A stretch of 28,623 bases of DNA from DATKYK01 sp034430255 (GTDB taxonomy: Bacteria; Chloroflexota; Dehalococcoidia; E44-bin15), in assembly GCA_034430255.1 (NCBI GenBank), contig DAOUEU010000087.1:1-28623 (forward strand), given 5' to 3'. Position 1 is the stretch's first letter. Every line of letters begins with the position of its first letter. The notes below the pieces were generated by a model. The model was not told where the DNA came from. It saw only the letters and a program-made list of their open reading frames with translations, and searched no databases. This document shows positions 1 to 8,403 of the stretch, piece by piece. The translations under genes and the position numbers were made by a program.

Positions 1-1805
1 ACCTGTTGTAACGAGTGCTCTATCTCCCTGGTGAAGCCCTGGATGTTGACTAGCGGCGACCGGAGGTCATGCGAGGCGACAAAAAGGAGCTGTTTCATTT
101 CTTTTGATTTGTCCTCCAGCTCAGCGAGCAGCCTTTCCCGCTCCTGCTCCGCCTGCTTGCGCTCGGTAACATCATGCAAATTAAGAACAATCCCTGTCAC
201 CACTGGATCATCTAAAAGGTTATTGCCTACGACCTCGAAGGTGTGCCACGAGCCATTTTTGTGTTGAAGACGTAGCTCTGTGTGTGCAATGGGTATCTTG
301 GTTTCGGGCAATTGAAGGAAGGCCTCCGTAACTTTTGTAATATCATCGGGGTGACAAAATTCAAAAGGATTCTTGCCTATCCTGTCTTTTACTTTACGTC
401 CTGTCATACGCTCCATTGATGGGCTTTCGTAGCGTATGGTCGCGTCGGAGTTCATAACTATGATGGCGTCTTGAGCGTTTTCAATGAGTGACCGGAAGTG
501 TTGCTCGCTTTGTTGTAGCGCTTCCTCCACCCGCTTTTGCTCGGTGATGTCTATCGTTGAAAGTAAAACCGCTAGTCTTCCCTGAAATTCAGTTTTTGTT
601 CCAAGGGCTTTTATCCATATCTCTCTACCGTCTTTAGTCTTCGCCCGAACCACGTATTTCTGACGCCGCTCTTCTTGATACACGTCCTCTGTAAAACCCT
701 TTATAACTACCCCTATGTCCTCAGGGTGCACAAAGTCGAGTATGTTCACCCCGACTCCATCCTTAAGTATTGGATCGAATCCAAACATTTTCGAGGCACG
801 CCAATTGCCATAGACCACCTTCAGGGTTTGGGCATCAACAACAACGATACCTTCAAACGTGGTCTCCAGTAATGCTAAATAGTCTTGCTCTCTCTGTTGC
901 AGCGCTTCCTCCGCCTTCTTGCGCTCGGTGATGTCTCTGGCGACCCCCAGAATCCCAACAGGCTGGCCATCTGGGTCACGAAGGAAAGTGGCTTCCATCT
1001 CGGTCCATATTGTAGAGCCGTCCTTGCAGTACATCTCAAGCTCCACCGTCCAAGACCTCGACAGGTCCTTTTCCCCCTTCATTTCCGCGGAAAGTCCTTC
1101 TAATATGACCTTTGTAGCGACCTCAAGAGAAGCAGGAGTCCAGGTTTTTTCCATCCCCAGTGCCATAGCTTCCTCAACGCTATAGCCTCGCTGACGGGTG
1201 ACTGAGGGGCTGATGTAGGTAAACTGCAGGTTCCTGTCCATGGTCCAGATGACATCTGTCACGTTCTCAGCGAGCAGACGGTATTGCTCCTCGCTCTTTC
1301 GTAGAGCCTCCTCCGCCTGCTTGCGCTCGGTGATGTCACGAATAATACCACGGAACCCCACCGGCTCACCTGAGGACCCGCGCATCAGGGATGTGGATGC
1401 CTCAACGAATATCCTGGTCCCGTCTTTCCTGATAGCCTGCCAGCCGGATGCCCTGTCCGGTTCCCCTGTACGGTAGACCCGGTTAAAGGTCTCATACACC
1501 GCCTTGGCCGTCTCATCGTCCAGATACTGGCGGTTATTCATCCCCATCAATTCATCACGGGGATATCCGATAATCCTGCACAGGGAATCATTGAAAAAGG
1601 TGAAGTTCCCGGCGAGGTCAACCTCGTAGTAGGCCTCTTCGATGGTCTCAAGGACCGTTCGATATTTCTCCTCGCTCTCCCTGAGCTCCTCCTCCGCCCG
1701 CTTACGCTCAGCGTCCACCTTCTCCAGCTCGGCGACCCGTTGGCGCATTTTCTCCAGTTCGTTTGTGAGCTGTTCTTTGGTCTTGGTTTGCATTTTCATA
1801 GGCAT
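1..1805 (-). CDS. Four-PAS sensor histidine kinase, C-terminus cut by left edge
   Basis: The reading frame stays open to the left edge, so only the first 601 residues are visible. It begins with a coiled-coil leader (TNELEKMRQRVAELEK), followed by four PAS/PAC modules at roughly 45-165, 170-300, 300-425 and 425-545, most ending in the PAC signature DITE(R/Q)K. A HisKA box then starts (SHDLRSPLVN, phospho-acceptor His about 579). The ATPase domain lies outside the window. No membrane segment is visible, so it is probably a cytoplasmic sensor. Met at 1805 has GAGAGG only 3 nt upstream; Met at 1799 gives a better 9-nt spacing and may be the true start. It follows the response regulator at 1830-2435 by 24 nt on the same strand, so co-transcription is likely. 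PAS1 is clearly paralogous to PAS3 of the 959-aa protein at 4704-7583. The ligand is unknown. Confidence 0.9.
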   Translation of the reverse strand, partial: MPMKMQTKTKEQLTNELEKMRQRVAELEKVDAERKRAEEELRESEEKYRTVLETIEEAYYEVDLAGNFTFFNDSLCRIIGYPRDELMGMNNRQYLDDETAKAVYETFNRVYRTGEPDRASGWQAIRKDGTRIFVEASTSLMRGSSGEPVGFRGIIRDITERKQAEEALRKSEEQYRLLAENVTDVIWTMDRNLQFTYISPSVTRQRGYSVEEAMALGMEKTWTPASLEVATKVILEGLSAEMKGEKDLSRSWTVELEMYCKDGSTIWTEMEATFLRDPDGQPVGILGVARDITERKKAEEALQQREQDYLALLETTFEGIVVVDAQTLKVVYGNWRASKMFGFDPILKDGVGVNILDFVHPEDIGVVIKGFTEDVYQEERRQKYVVRAKTKDGREIWIKALGTKTEFQGRLAVLLSTIDITEQKRVEEALQQSEQHFRSLIENAQDAIIVMNSDATIRYESPSMERMTGRKVKDRIGKNPFEFCHPDDITKVTEAFLQLPETKIPIAHTELRLQHKNGSWHTFEVVGNNLLDDPVVTGIVLNLHDVTERKQAEQERERLLAELEDKSKEMKQLLFVASHDLRSPLVNIQGFTREIEHSLQQ

Positions 1806-1829
1806 GTGCCTCTCAAATTAGTTAATTAG

Positions 1830-2435
1830 TTAGAATGACCTGTGACATTTGGGACAGACAAAGTGTGACACGAACCAGTGTCCATCAGTGCGCGTATAGT
1901 CGGGAGTAAGCTCTAGGAACATTTCTACTTCGCAGTGAGGGCAGGTAAATGACAATGACGGTGCTAGCCCCATATCTTGCTGTAACTGGGTCGCATCTCC
2001 CTTTATCTCCTTTACCCAGAGCGTATACGAGGGGATGTTCTTTTGGATATCCGCATGTGTTAGCACCGAGTGAATCTTGGCCAGTAGTTCACGCGGCGAG
2101 TAATACCCCTTTACCATATAATCATCTGCGCCTAAATCGAGGCCCTTTTGAATGTCTTCCGGTTCGCCAAACACTGTAAGAACGACAACAGGAATATTCT
2201 TTGTGGTGAGCTCGCCACGAATGTTTTTTAACACTTCGAGTCCGTGAAGTTTGGGTAGGTTTAAATCCAGTAGTACCAGGTCGGGCTTTTTCGAGCGTGT
2301 CAGTTGCCATCCACTCTCACCATCTTCAGCGGCCAGAGTCTCGTAACCATCGTTTCTTAGAAGGTCTTGATAGACACGACTAAACACCTCTTCATCTTCT
2401 ATAATTAATATTGTCCCTTTAGACTTAGTTGACAT
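1830..2435 (-). CDS. Response regulator with C-terminal zinc-ribbon-like tail
   Basis: 201 residues. Residues 8-128 are a receiver domain: acidic pair E13/D14, phospho-acceptor D57 in LVLLDLNLP, T87 in VVVLT and K109 in DDYMVKG. After a linker (130-160) comes a cysteine-rich tail with C165-P-H-C168 and C194-P-K-C197. Four cysteines in two CxxC knuckles about 25 residues apart suggest one structural zinc site. The tail is not a standard output domain such as Trans_reg_C, GerE or HTH_8, so its role (nucleic-acid or protein binding) is unknown. The start is supported by GGGGGAGAG upstream. It lies 29 nt after the REC-PAS-kinase and 24 nt before the four-PAS kinase, so the three genes look like one phospho-signalling unit. 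Confidence 0.93.
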   Translation of the reverse strand: MSTKSKGTILIIEDEEVFSRVYQDLLRNDGYETLAAEDGESGWQLTRSKKPDLVLLDLNLPKLHGLEVLKNIRGELTTKNIPVVVLTVFGEPEDIQKGLDLGADDYMVKGYYSPRELLAKIHSVLTHADIQKNIPSYTLWVKEIKGDATQLQQDMGLAPSLSFTCPHCEVEMFLELTPDYTRTDGHWFVSHFVCPKCHRSF

Positions 2436-2464
2436 AGCTCTCCCCCTGTGTCCTCATTAGCTCG

Positions 2465-3958
2465 CTACTTTCTGGGGATTCTGAAAACGAAGACGCTTCC
2501 TTCGCCAACAATAGAGGTTGCCGTAATATCTCCTTGCTGTAGCTTCATGAAACCCTTTGCAATATAAAGACCGAGGCCGGCACCGCCTCCCGGCTTTGGA
2601 GCACCGCTTAGAACCTTCTCTTTCTTGAATAGATCTTTCATGACATCATCGGACATTCCTATCCCCGTATCCCTAACCTCAATAATCCCGTATTTACCTT
2701 CTGTAGTTGTTTCTACGGTGATCGCTCCCTCATCAGTGAACTTAACTGCGTTATTGATGACATTGCTTAGCGCTTCAACCAGCTTATCCTTATCGGCAAG
2801 GACAACGACCCCTTCATCCGTTTTTCCCCAGTTTAGGGCTAATCCTTTCTTCTCAATGCTCTCGCTGTAATCTTTAATCGCTAACTCCACCACTTCTCCC
2901 AGCTCGATTGGCTGAATATCTACCGATAATACCCCGCGCTCCATTCTCGATATATTGAGCAAATCAGAGACCAAACGAAAATTCCTCGAGCACATCTGGT
3001 GCATCTGCTGGAGATATTCTCTTTGTTGGGCGGTCAAATCACCAGTCATGCCCTCTAGCATATTACCTGTAGCTGCCAGCATTCCCGCAACAGGTGTTTT
3101 CAGTTGGTGAGAGACAAGGGAAACAAAATCGCTTTTCATTCTCTCGATTTCCTTACGCTCGGTTATATCTTCGGTAACGATGCCCAGGCCATCGCCGACT
3201 TTGAAGGCCCTCACTGCCAGATGTACATCCTCAGAGTTAGGGTGGGGAACAACATCCTCCGCGAAGAAGGGCTTTCCCGTCCTTATAACCTTCAGATACC
3301 GGTCGTATCTACCTCTCTGCTTAACACCGGGTTCCAGCTCCAGCATGTTTTTACCTATGAAGTCCGTTTTCTTAGCCTCATAAGGAGGACTAAGCAACGG
3401 ATATTTCAAGGAGGCCTCATTGAGGTCGATCAGGTTTAGCTCTGAGTCCCAGATGGTGAAGTAGTCAGTTGCTGAATCCAAGAAAAGTCGTAGTTTTTCC
3501 TCGCTATCCCTGAGCGCCTGCTCTGCCTCGGCCAGTTTTTGCTCGGTGGCCAACTGTTCGAGCGTTCGCTCTATTGCGAGGGGCAGCCGGTCGAGGAATG
3601 TGGAGTCCTTCACCAGATAGTCACGTGCGCCTAGCTTCATCATCTCCACCGCTGTCTCTTCATCACCCTGGCCGGTGACCACTATGAATGGAAAGCTGTA
3701 TCCCCGTTTTGTCATGGTTTTAATAACCTTATCGCCGGTCATGTCTGGCAGACGGTAGTCCACTAGCAACAGTTTGACCGCGTTGTTAGATACCCATTCA
3801 ATGGCTTGCGCGCCATCCGGTGCCGCTTCGGTATGAAAACCCAGCCGCTGGAGGTTTCTCTGGGTCAGCCGTGATAAGGCCTGGTCGTCCTCAATGACCA
3901 GAATTGTGTCCGACGTCTCTGCTTCTTTGGCGCTATCCCTTGAGTGGTGTTTCGTCAT
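2465..3958 (-). CDS. REC-PAS-histidine kinase
   Basis: 497 residues, cytoplasmic. An N-terminal receiver (about 18-135) has E23-D24-D25, phospho-acceptor D67 (LLLVDYRLPD) and VVTGQGDE. A PAS domain (about 150-270) contains DSELNLIDLNEA and ends in DITERKE. HisKA has SHQLKTP with His284. HATPase_c has N-box NVINNAVKFTDEG, G1 box DTGIGM and G2 box GGAGLGLYIAKG. A kinase with a receiver at its N-terminus can be switched by another kinase or act in a relay. The PAS module is nearly identical, in DNA as well as protein, to the third PAS of the hybrid kinase at 9245-11563. The start codon lies inside the 3' end of the upstream response regulator (26-nt overlap), with GGGGAG just before it, so the two are translationally coupled. 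Confidence 0.95.
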   Translation of the reverse strand: MTKHHSRDSAKEAETSDTILVIEDDQALSRLTQRNLQRLGFHTEAAPDGAQAIEWVSNNAVKLLLVDYRLPDMTGDKVIKTMTKRGYSFPFIVVTGQGDEETAVEMMKLGARDYLVKDSTFLDRLPLAIERTLEQLATEQKLAEAEQALRDSEEKLRLFLDSATDYFTIWDSELNLIDLNEASLKYPLLSPPYEAKKTDFIGKNMLELEPGVKQRGRYDRYLKVIRTGKPFFAEDVVPHPNSEDVHLAVRAFKVGDGLGIVTEDITERKEIERMKSDFVSLVSHQLKTPVAGMLAATGNMLEGMTGDLTAQQREYLQQMHQMCSRNFRLVSDLLNISRMERGVLSVDIQPIELGEVVELAIKDYSESIEKKGLALNWGKTDEGVVVLADKDKLVEALSNVINNAVKFTDEGAITVETTTEGKYGIIEVRDTGIGMSDDVMKDLFKKEKVLSGAPKPGGGAGLGLYIAKGFMKLQQGDITATSIVGEGSVFVFRIPRK

Positions 3959-4403
3959 ATAGCTCCCCGTTTATTTTTGGCACTTTCACTACAGGGAGGA
4001 AGAGAGCCAACTGCCTGATAGCATTCACAAACATGTCGTAATCAACGGACTTGGTAATATAGTGGCTACAGCCCAGGGCGTGGCAGCGGTCAACCTCACG
4101 GGGGTCATCGGTGGTGGTAATCATTATTACGGGCATCTTGCGCAGTTCATCATGCCCTTTCACCTGGGAGAGTACCTCAATCCCGTCAACCCTGGGCATG
4201 CGAATATCCAGCAACAGGAGGTAGTGGCTACCTGACTCACGATGAGGTCCCTTGCCCCTCCTCAGCAGGAAATCCAGGGTTTCATCTCCGTCTTTGAAGT
4301 GTATCATCTGGTTAAGGATGCCGGAGCGGGCCAGTTGTTTCTTGATGAGGGTGGCATGCCCTTCATCGTCCTCGGCTATGAGCATAACCATTTCATTTTT
4401 CAT
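3933..4403 (-). CDS. Single-domain response regulator (Rcp1-like)
   Basis: 156 residues, almost entirely a receiver domain: E11-D12-D13, phospho-acceptor D66 (LLLLDIRMPRVDG), VIMITTTDD and ITKSVDYDMF near the end. The usual Lys-Pro of the last motif is Lys-Ser. The length and the insertion before the phospho-site (FLLRRGKGPHRESGSHY) match the Rcp1/CheY-like regulators that commonly sit beside PAS or phytochrome kinases. No output domain is present, so it probably relays phosphate or acts by protein contact. ATG at 4403 is chosen; a GTG directly upstream (4406) is equally possible and lies 10 nt from a GGAAGGAG ribosome binding site. It overlaps the following REC-PAS-kinase gene by 26 nt, which suggests the two are partners. 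Confidence 0.93.
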   Translation of the reverse strand: MKNEMVMLIAEDDEGHATLIKKQLARSGILNQMIHFKDGDETLDFLLRRGKGPHRESGSHYLLLLDIRMPRVDGIEVLSQVKGHDELRKMPVIMITTTDDPREVDRCHALGCSHYITKSVDYDMFVNAIRQLALFLPVVKVPKINGELYDETPLKG

Positions 4404-4703
4404 CACTTAATTTATACTCCTTCCTATAGTTGGTTAATTAGTTTATTGGTACCTCGTCTTGCTCCAACGTTCCAATTCCTTCTGTTCCCCAATTGCCTAG
4501 TACAATCCTGTCATTTTCCACCTACCCTCTCTGGGAGGTATTTCTGCCCCGACCCCGAGGCCAACACTTCGGCCCAGATCGGGGGACTCCCCTTCACAAC
4601 TCTTGCCTGGTGAGACCCTTGGGTAGCCTGGAGCATCGGCTCCAACCTACCCCTGAAAACATGATTCAACCTACACAAATAGCAATCGGCAATCACCCAA
4701 TCA
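4404..4703. other. Intergenic gap with one hairpin repeat
   Basis: This 300-bp stretch lies between the 959-aa cyclic-di-GMP protein and the single-domain response regulator, both on the minus strand. The only structure I can support is the hairpin at 4621-4652, listed separately. Near 4550-4595 there is a looser G/C-rich inverted pair. No protein-coding frame with a plausible start and composition was found. The good ribosome binding site for the downstream gene (GGAAGGAG, minus strand) lies near 4417-4425. I could not find a convincing -35/-10 pair, so whether the downstream genes have their own promoter is unresolved. Confidence 0.5.
4621..4652. repeat. Imperfect hairpin repeat, copy 1 (TGGAGC...GCTCCA family)
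   Basis: GGGTAG-cc-TGGAGC, loop ATCG, GCTCCA-ac-CTACCC: two 6-bp arms on each side separated by a 2-nt internal mismatch. A related element with a perfect 11-bp stem lies at 21217-21242 after trpA. The shared core (TGGAGC, 4-nt loop, GCTCCA followed by ACCTA) indicates a dispersed family. There is no T-tract, so a pure terminator role is not obvious. Confidence 0.75.
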
Positions 4704-7583
4704 CTAATCCCTAATCCCCTTAGCCATGACCCGGCAGAACACCTCCACCAGCGCGGGGTCGAACTGGGTGCCCGAGTGGCGTTTGATTTCCTCAAAGGCC
4801 TCCTGACGAGAAATAACCTCTCGATAGGGGCGAGAGGTGGTCATGGTGTCATAGGCGTCTGCCAAGATAATTATCCTGGCGGCGAGGGGTATCTCCTCCC
4901 CCTTCAGTCCGTCGGGGTAACCGGTGCCGTCGTACCACTCGTGGTGGTGCAGGATTACCGGAACCAGCGCTGCCAGCCCCTTGACGTAACCGACGATCCT
5001 TGCCCCTTCGGCCGAGTGCTTCTTAATGATTTCCCATTCCTCCGCTGTCAGTAAGTCCGGTTTGGTGAGGACTGCGTCGGGGATACCCACCTTGCCGACA
5101 TCGTGGAGGAGGGAGGCAGCATAGAGGTCGGCCAGTTCCTTTTCCGGCAGCCCTATGGCTTTAGCCAGTGTTTGAGCTATATCGGCGACCCTTGCTGAGT
5201 GGCCGTATGTATAGGGGTCTCTGGCATCCACAGTGGCAGCCAGGGCATATACCTGGTCCAGCGTTGCCGTGCTAAGGATATCCGACTTAATTGCAGTGAG
5301 GTCAGAGACCAGTGTAGCTCTATACCCACCCTCCCGCTTGGCGTAATAGAGGGCTGAATCGGCGAGGAAGACCAGGGCATCTGCCGTTTCGGCATTTTCG
5401 GGGAACTGGGCGATACCGGCGCTGAAGCCGAGGGGGGTTTCGAGGGTAGGGTGGTGAGCTTCGGGATTTTTAAGCCATTTTGCCCTGATGCGGTCGATAA
5501 CCTGCTTGGCCCGGTTGGCATCGGTTGCAGGCAGGATGATGGCGAACTCATCGCCGCCGTAGCGGAAGGGGGTATCGCTCTTTCGCAGTGTGGAGCGGAG
5601 GGTTTGGGCGAAGGATTGCAGGATGCTATCGCCCAGGCTGTGTCCGAACTTGTCGTTGTATTCCTTGAAGCCATCGAGGTCTAGCATTACCAGGGAGAAG
5701 GGGCGGCCGTCTCGCAGTGTGCGGTAGAGTTCAGAATCGAGCGTTTCGTAGAAGTGGCGGCGGTTATAGAGGCCGGTCAGCTCATCGGTTAGGGATAGCT
5801 CTTTTGTTCTCTGGAGCAGGAGGGCGTTTTCAATGCCCACAGCTATCTCGGTGCCGATTGCTGAGAGGAGGTCCAGCTCATCGGGGCTGAAGTGGTGCTC
5901 ACGGTGGTCGGCGATCATCAGTGAACCCAGAGGCGTGCCCCTGGACCAGAGGGGCACCGTGACATATGCCTGCAGCCCATCCTTTTTCATTGCGGCTGTA
6001 ACTGTTTTAAGATTGGTCTTTTTGAACACCTTTTCCAGTTCAAGGACGGGCTGATGGGACTCCATCGCCAGCTTGATTTCCTCCTCATCCAGGTTTATGA
6101 GTTCGATGCTGCCGATGCAGTCCTGGGACAGACCGCTATGTGCCTTGAGGGTGAGTGAACCAGCCTGCAGGTCTGAGAAGTAGATGCCGCCGACATCGGT
6201 ATTCACCACATCGAGAGTCGCCTTTAAGCTTTGGGTTAAGAGCTTATCTATGTCGAGGGAACGGCTTACCGCCTGGGCGACGGTATAGAGGGCCTGTACC
6301 CGTCTGGAGTAGCGCTTGATCTCCTCTTCCGCCTCCTTGCGCTCGGTGATGTCGCGGGTAATGCCGCGGAAGCCGGTAGGGTCACCGTTGGAGTCAAACC
6401 TCAGTGATATGGATGCCTCAACGAACCTCTTGGTTCCATCTTTCCTGATAATCTCCCAATCGAATGCTTTGGTCGGTTGCTCGGTCCGGTATACGTTGTT
6501 AAAAATTTTATATAACGCCCTGGCGGTCTGCCTCTCCATAAATTCACGGTAATTCATGCCCATTAGTTCATCTCTCGGATATCCAATAATGGTGCATAGT
6601 GAATCATTGAAAAAGGTTAAGTTTCCATTAATATCAATCTCGTAATAGCTGTCCTCTATATTCTCGAGGATCGTTCGATATTTCTCCTCGCTTTCCCGTA
6701 ATTCCTGCTCCGCCCACCTGCGCTCGGTTATATCGATGAGCACTCCGGTAACACCGGTTACACGATCCCACTCAAAGACTGGATGGTTTGATGAGCGTAC
6801 CCAGCGGATTTCACCTGACTTGGTCACAACCCTAAACTCGCCTGTCTCGGTATTTCCGGAGAGGGTGTTCATGAAACCCTCTATAGCGAGTTGAAAGTCC
6901 TCCTGATATATAAAATCGGCGAATGATTTGTCACTCAACTCAGAAGGAGTGTATCCCAGGACTGATTCAATCACGGGGCTAATATATGTAATTACTCCAC
7001 TCGCATCTAATGAGTAGATGACATCGCTTACGTTCTCCACCAGGTCTCGGTACTTTGCCTCGCTCTCCCTCAGCGCCTCCTCCGCCTGCCTGCTGTCGGT
7101 TACGTCACGGACTATGGCAACGAATCCGGTAGGATTTCCCGAGCTATCACGCATCACGCCGATACTTAGATCAGCATCGTATACTTTACCGTTTGTGGGC
7201 GAGACGTCATAAAGCATCCCTTCTGCGCTGGTTTTCCCTTTAAGAACCCTCTCACCTATATCTATGGTCTTATCACGGTCTTTAGTCGGTAAAAGACGCA
7301 GGCCATCTCGACCAATAAGCTCTTCCCTGCTCAACCCGGACATAGAAAGTAATGACTGATTCACGTTGACAATCATCCCTTTCAGATCGGTGATGACAAC
7401 CCCTTCGCTCATGGATTCGAATATAACGCGCAGTTTCTCCTCACTCTCCCGCAGCTCCTCCTCCCCCCGCTTGCGCTCCTCCTTCGCCTGCTCCAACTCG
7501 GCGATTCGCTGGCGCATTTCTGCCAGTTCATTTACCAGGTGTTCTTTGATCTCCGCCTGCTTTTTCATTGGCTTATTTATCAT
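4704..7583 (-). CDS. PAS-PAS-PAS-GAF-GGDEF-HD-GYP cyclic-di-GMP enzyme
   Basis: 959 residues. Order: coiled-coil leader (1-45); three PAS/PAC modules (about 48-165, 170-290, 295-415); a GAF domain (about 430-600); a GGDEF domain with intact GGDEF at 676-680 and an RxxD inhibitory-site motif (RKSD) five residues before it; and an HD-GYP domain with H827-D828 (LHDVGKVGIP), HHEWYDGTGYPDG (GYP from G888) and DAYDTMTTSRPYR. By family knowledge GGDEF makes cyclic di-GMP and HD-GYP hydrolyses it, so both activities are predicted, with product feedback at the I-site. No transmembrane segment is visible. The ATG at 7583 has only a weak ribosome binding site; an internal Met at residue 6 is an alternative. 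It lies 38 nt after the small HTH gene and so may sit under the candidate cyclic-di-GMP riboswitch at 7905-7975. Confidence 0.96.
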   Translation of the reverse strand: MINKPMKKQAEIKEHLVNELAEMRQRIAELEQAKEERKRGEEELRESEEKLRVIFESMSEGVVITDLKGMIVNVNQSLLSMSGLSREELIGRDGLRLLPTKDRDKTIDIGERVLKGKTSAEGMLYDVSPTNGKVYDADLSIGVMRDSSGNPTGFVAIVRDVTDSRQAEEALRESEAKYRDLVENVSDVIYSLDASGVITYISPVIESVLGYTPSELSDKSFADFIYQEDFQLAIEGFMNTLSGNTETGEFRVVTKSGEIRWVRSSNHPVFEWDRVTGVTGVLIDITERRWAEQELRESEEKYRTILENIEDSYYEIDINGNLTFFNDSLCTIIGYPRDELMGMNYREFMERQTARALYKIFNNVYRTEQPTKAFDWEIIRKDGTKRFVEASISLRFDSNGDPTGFRGITRDITERKEAEEEIKRYSRRVQALYTVAQAVSRSLDIDKLLTQSLKATLDVVNTDVGGIYFSDLQAGSLTLKAHSGLSQDCIGSIELINLDEEEIKLAMESHQPVLELEKVFKKTNLKTVTAAMKKDGLQAYVTVPLWSRGTPLGSLMIADHREHHFSPDELDLLSAIGTEIAVGIENALLLQRTKELSLTDELTGLYNRRHFYETLDSELYRTLRDGRPFSLVMLDLDGFKEYNDKFGHSLGDSILQSFAQTLRSTLRKSDTPFRYGGDEFAIILPATDANRAKQVIDRIRAKWLKNPEAHHPTLETPLGFSAGIAQFPENAETADALVFLADSALYYAKREGGYRATLVSDLTAIKSDILSTATLDQVYALAATVDARDPYTYGHSARVADIAQTLAKAIGLPEKELADLYAASLLHDVGKVGIPDAVLTKPDLLTAEEWEIIKKHSAEGARIVGYVKGLAALVPVILHHHEWYDGTGYPDGLKGEEIPLAARIIILADAYDTMTTSRPYREVISRQEAFEEIKRHSGTQFDPALVEVFCRVMAKGIRD

Positions 7584-7621
7584 GTCTGCGCTCGGTGTCC
7601 TTATATCTGCATAGATAGTAC

Positions 7622-7825
7622 CTATCGGCTGACCTTGTACGCCTCGCCCTTAATTTTTTCTATGTCTTCCGGAGTGAATAATCTCCATCCCCTTCTGTCT
7701 TTAATAGCCATATCCTCTATAACTCCCTCCCTGAGCCAGCGGAAGAAGGTGGCTTGGCTTATGCCCGCCAGCTTGCAGGCTTCTAGAGTCCGGAAGTAAG
7801 TTTGACCATTAATTACTGTTGGCAT
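7622..7825 (-). CDS. Small MerR/excisionase-type HTH DNA-binding protein
   Basis: 67 residues, a single winged-helix/HTH_17-like domain: FRTLEACKLAGISQATFF, RWLREGVI, then RRGWRLFTPEDIEKIKG, the typical MerR/excisionase pattern of helix-turn-helix followed by a wing and a helix. No ligand-binding or dimerisation domain is present, so it may act as an architectural or accessory regulator. The ATG at 7825 is preferred because AAGGG lies 7 nt upstream; an upstream in-frame ATG (7843) has no ribosome binding site. It is the first gene after the minus-strand promoter and riboswitch-like leader and precedes the GGDEF/HD-GYP gene by 38 nt. The HTH of the divergent gene at 8404 is of the same general type, but the two are not close copies. 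Confidence 0.85.
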   Translation of the reverse strand: MPTVINGQTYFRTLEACKLAGISQATFFRWLREGVIEDMAIKDRRGWRLFTPEDIEKIKGEAYKVSR

Positions 7826-7904
7826 GTTTAATACCCTTGACATATGTTAACATAGCTTATTTGTTTCTAAAAAATTTTCTTACGGGAAAGGCTGTAATTG
7901 ACTC

Positions 7905-7975
7905 ATTCTCCGGCAGCCTGGCTTTAGAGCCTCAGACCCGTGGCTTTGCGTCACCACCTTTTGTCGTTTTTGTTA
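7905..7975 (-). promoter_or_regulatory. Candidate cyclic-di-GMP-I (GEMM) riboswitch
   Basis: Read on the minus strand, 7952-7934 is GACGCAAAGCCACGGGTCT, followed by a short P3-like segment and AGCCAGGCTGCCG at 7923-7911. These match the two conserved strands of the GEMM-I aptamer (GACGCAAAGCC...GGGTCT and the GGxTGCCG receptor strand). Upstream A-rich sequence (AACGACAAAAGG) occupies the place of the usual GGCAAACC/P1b strand, but a clear GNRA-capped P1b hairpin is not obvious, so that helix is short or divergent. The element lies between a minus-strand promoter (8043-8071) and the HTH gene start (7825), in the right orientation. Downstream, GGCTG...CAGCC followed at a distance by a T-run (minus strand, around 7868-7920) could form part of an expression platform. 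The GGDEF/HD-GYP gene downstream makes biological sense of it. Confidence 0.75.
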
Positions 7976-8042
7976 TTATTAAAAATTTTCAAACAGCGTT
8001 TTGTCTGTCTTCTCTGCTAATAATATTATAGCAAAATTGTTA

Positions 8043-8071
8043 TTTATACCATAGGTTGATTTTTTTGTCAA
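8043..8071 (-). promoter_or_regulatory. Promoter for the HTH/cyclic-di-GMP cluster
   Basis: On the minus strand a perfect -35 TTGACA (8071-8066) is followed after 17 bp by TATAAA (8048-8043). Transcription would start near 8036, giving a leader of about 210 nt that contains the GEMM-like element before the ATG at 7825. This is among the best sigma-70-type matches in the window. Confidence 0.75.
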
Positions 8072-8303
8072 GTGGTTCCGGCCGCCCGGGGCCGCCTGGC
8101 GCACAGGTGACAACACACTGCTGGCACACTATCGCGGCCACTGCGCACATTCCGCTCTTGGGAGAATCAATCTCAGGGATGGGGTTGCTTCTCCTGAGGC
8201 TAGCGATGATGGGGTTCGGAGCATCCGCTCTGCCCTACTCACAAATCAGCCATTAGCCAATAACCCAATACGACATGGGTGAAGTTGCTGTATCACACTG
8301 CTA
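8072..8303. other. Region between divergent promoters
   Basis: This stretch separates the minus-strand promoter at 8043-8071 from the plus-strand promoter at 8304-8332. It begins with a G+C-rich run (CCGGCCGCCCGGGGCCGCC). I see no convincing ORF and no repeat shared with elsewhere in the window. It is the natural place for shared operators of the two divergently transcribed HTH genes, but no operator motif could be identified by eye. Confidence 0.4.
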
Positions 8304-8332
8304 TTGACAAATCGGCGGAAGCATGGTAAATT
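8304..8332 (+). promoter_or_regulatory. Promoter for the HTH-REC gene
   Basis: TTGACA (8304-8309), 17-bp spacer, TAAATT (8327-8332). The leader to the ATG at 8404 would be about 65 nt. The -35 is perfect and the -10 matches four of six consensus positions. Confidence 0.65.
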
Positions 8333-8403
8333 TAAGTGTAAATAGGTATAAATAAGATAAAATTATTATATCATGTGTGGAAGTATTTAAGGGGGTTGGT
8401 TTA

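Noticed and set aside
5177..5674. Second minus-strand frame inside the GGDEF/HD-GYP gene
   Set aside because: Frame-shifted shadow of the GGDEF region; the overlapping frame carries all catalytic motifs.
8056..8256. Short plus-strand frame between the divergent promoters
   Set aside because: No ribosome binding site, and it occupies a probable regulatory spacer with G+C-rich low-information content.
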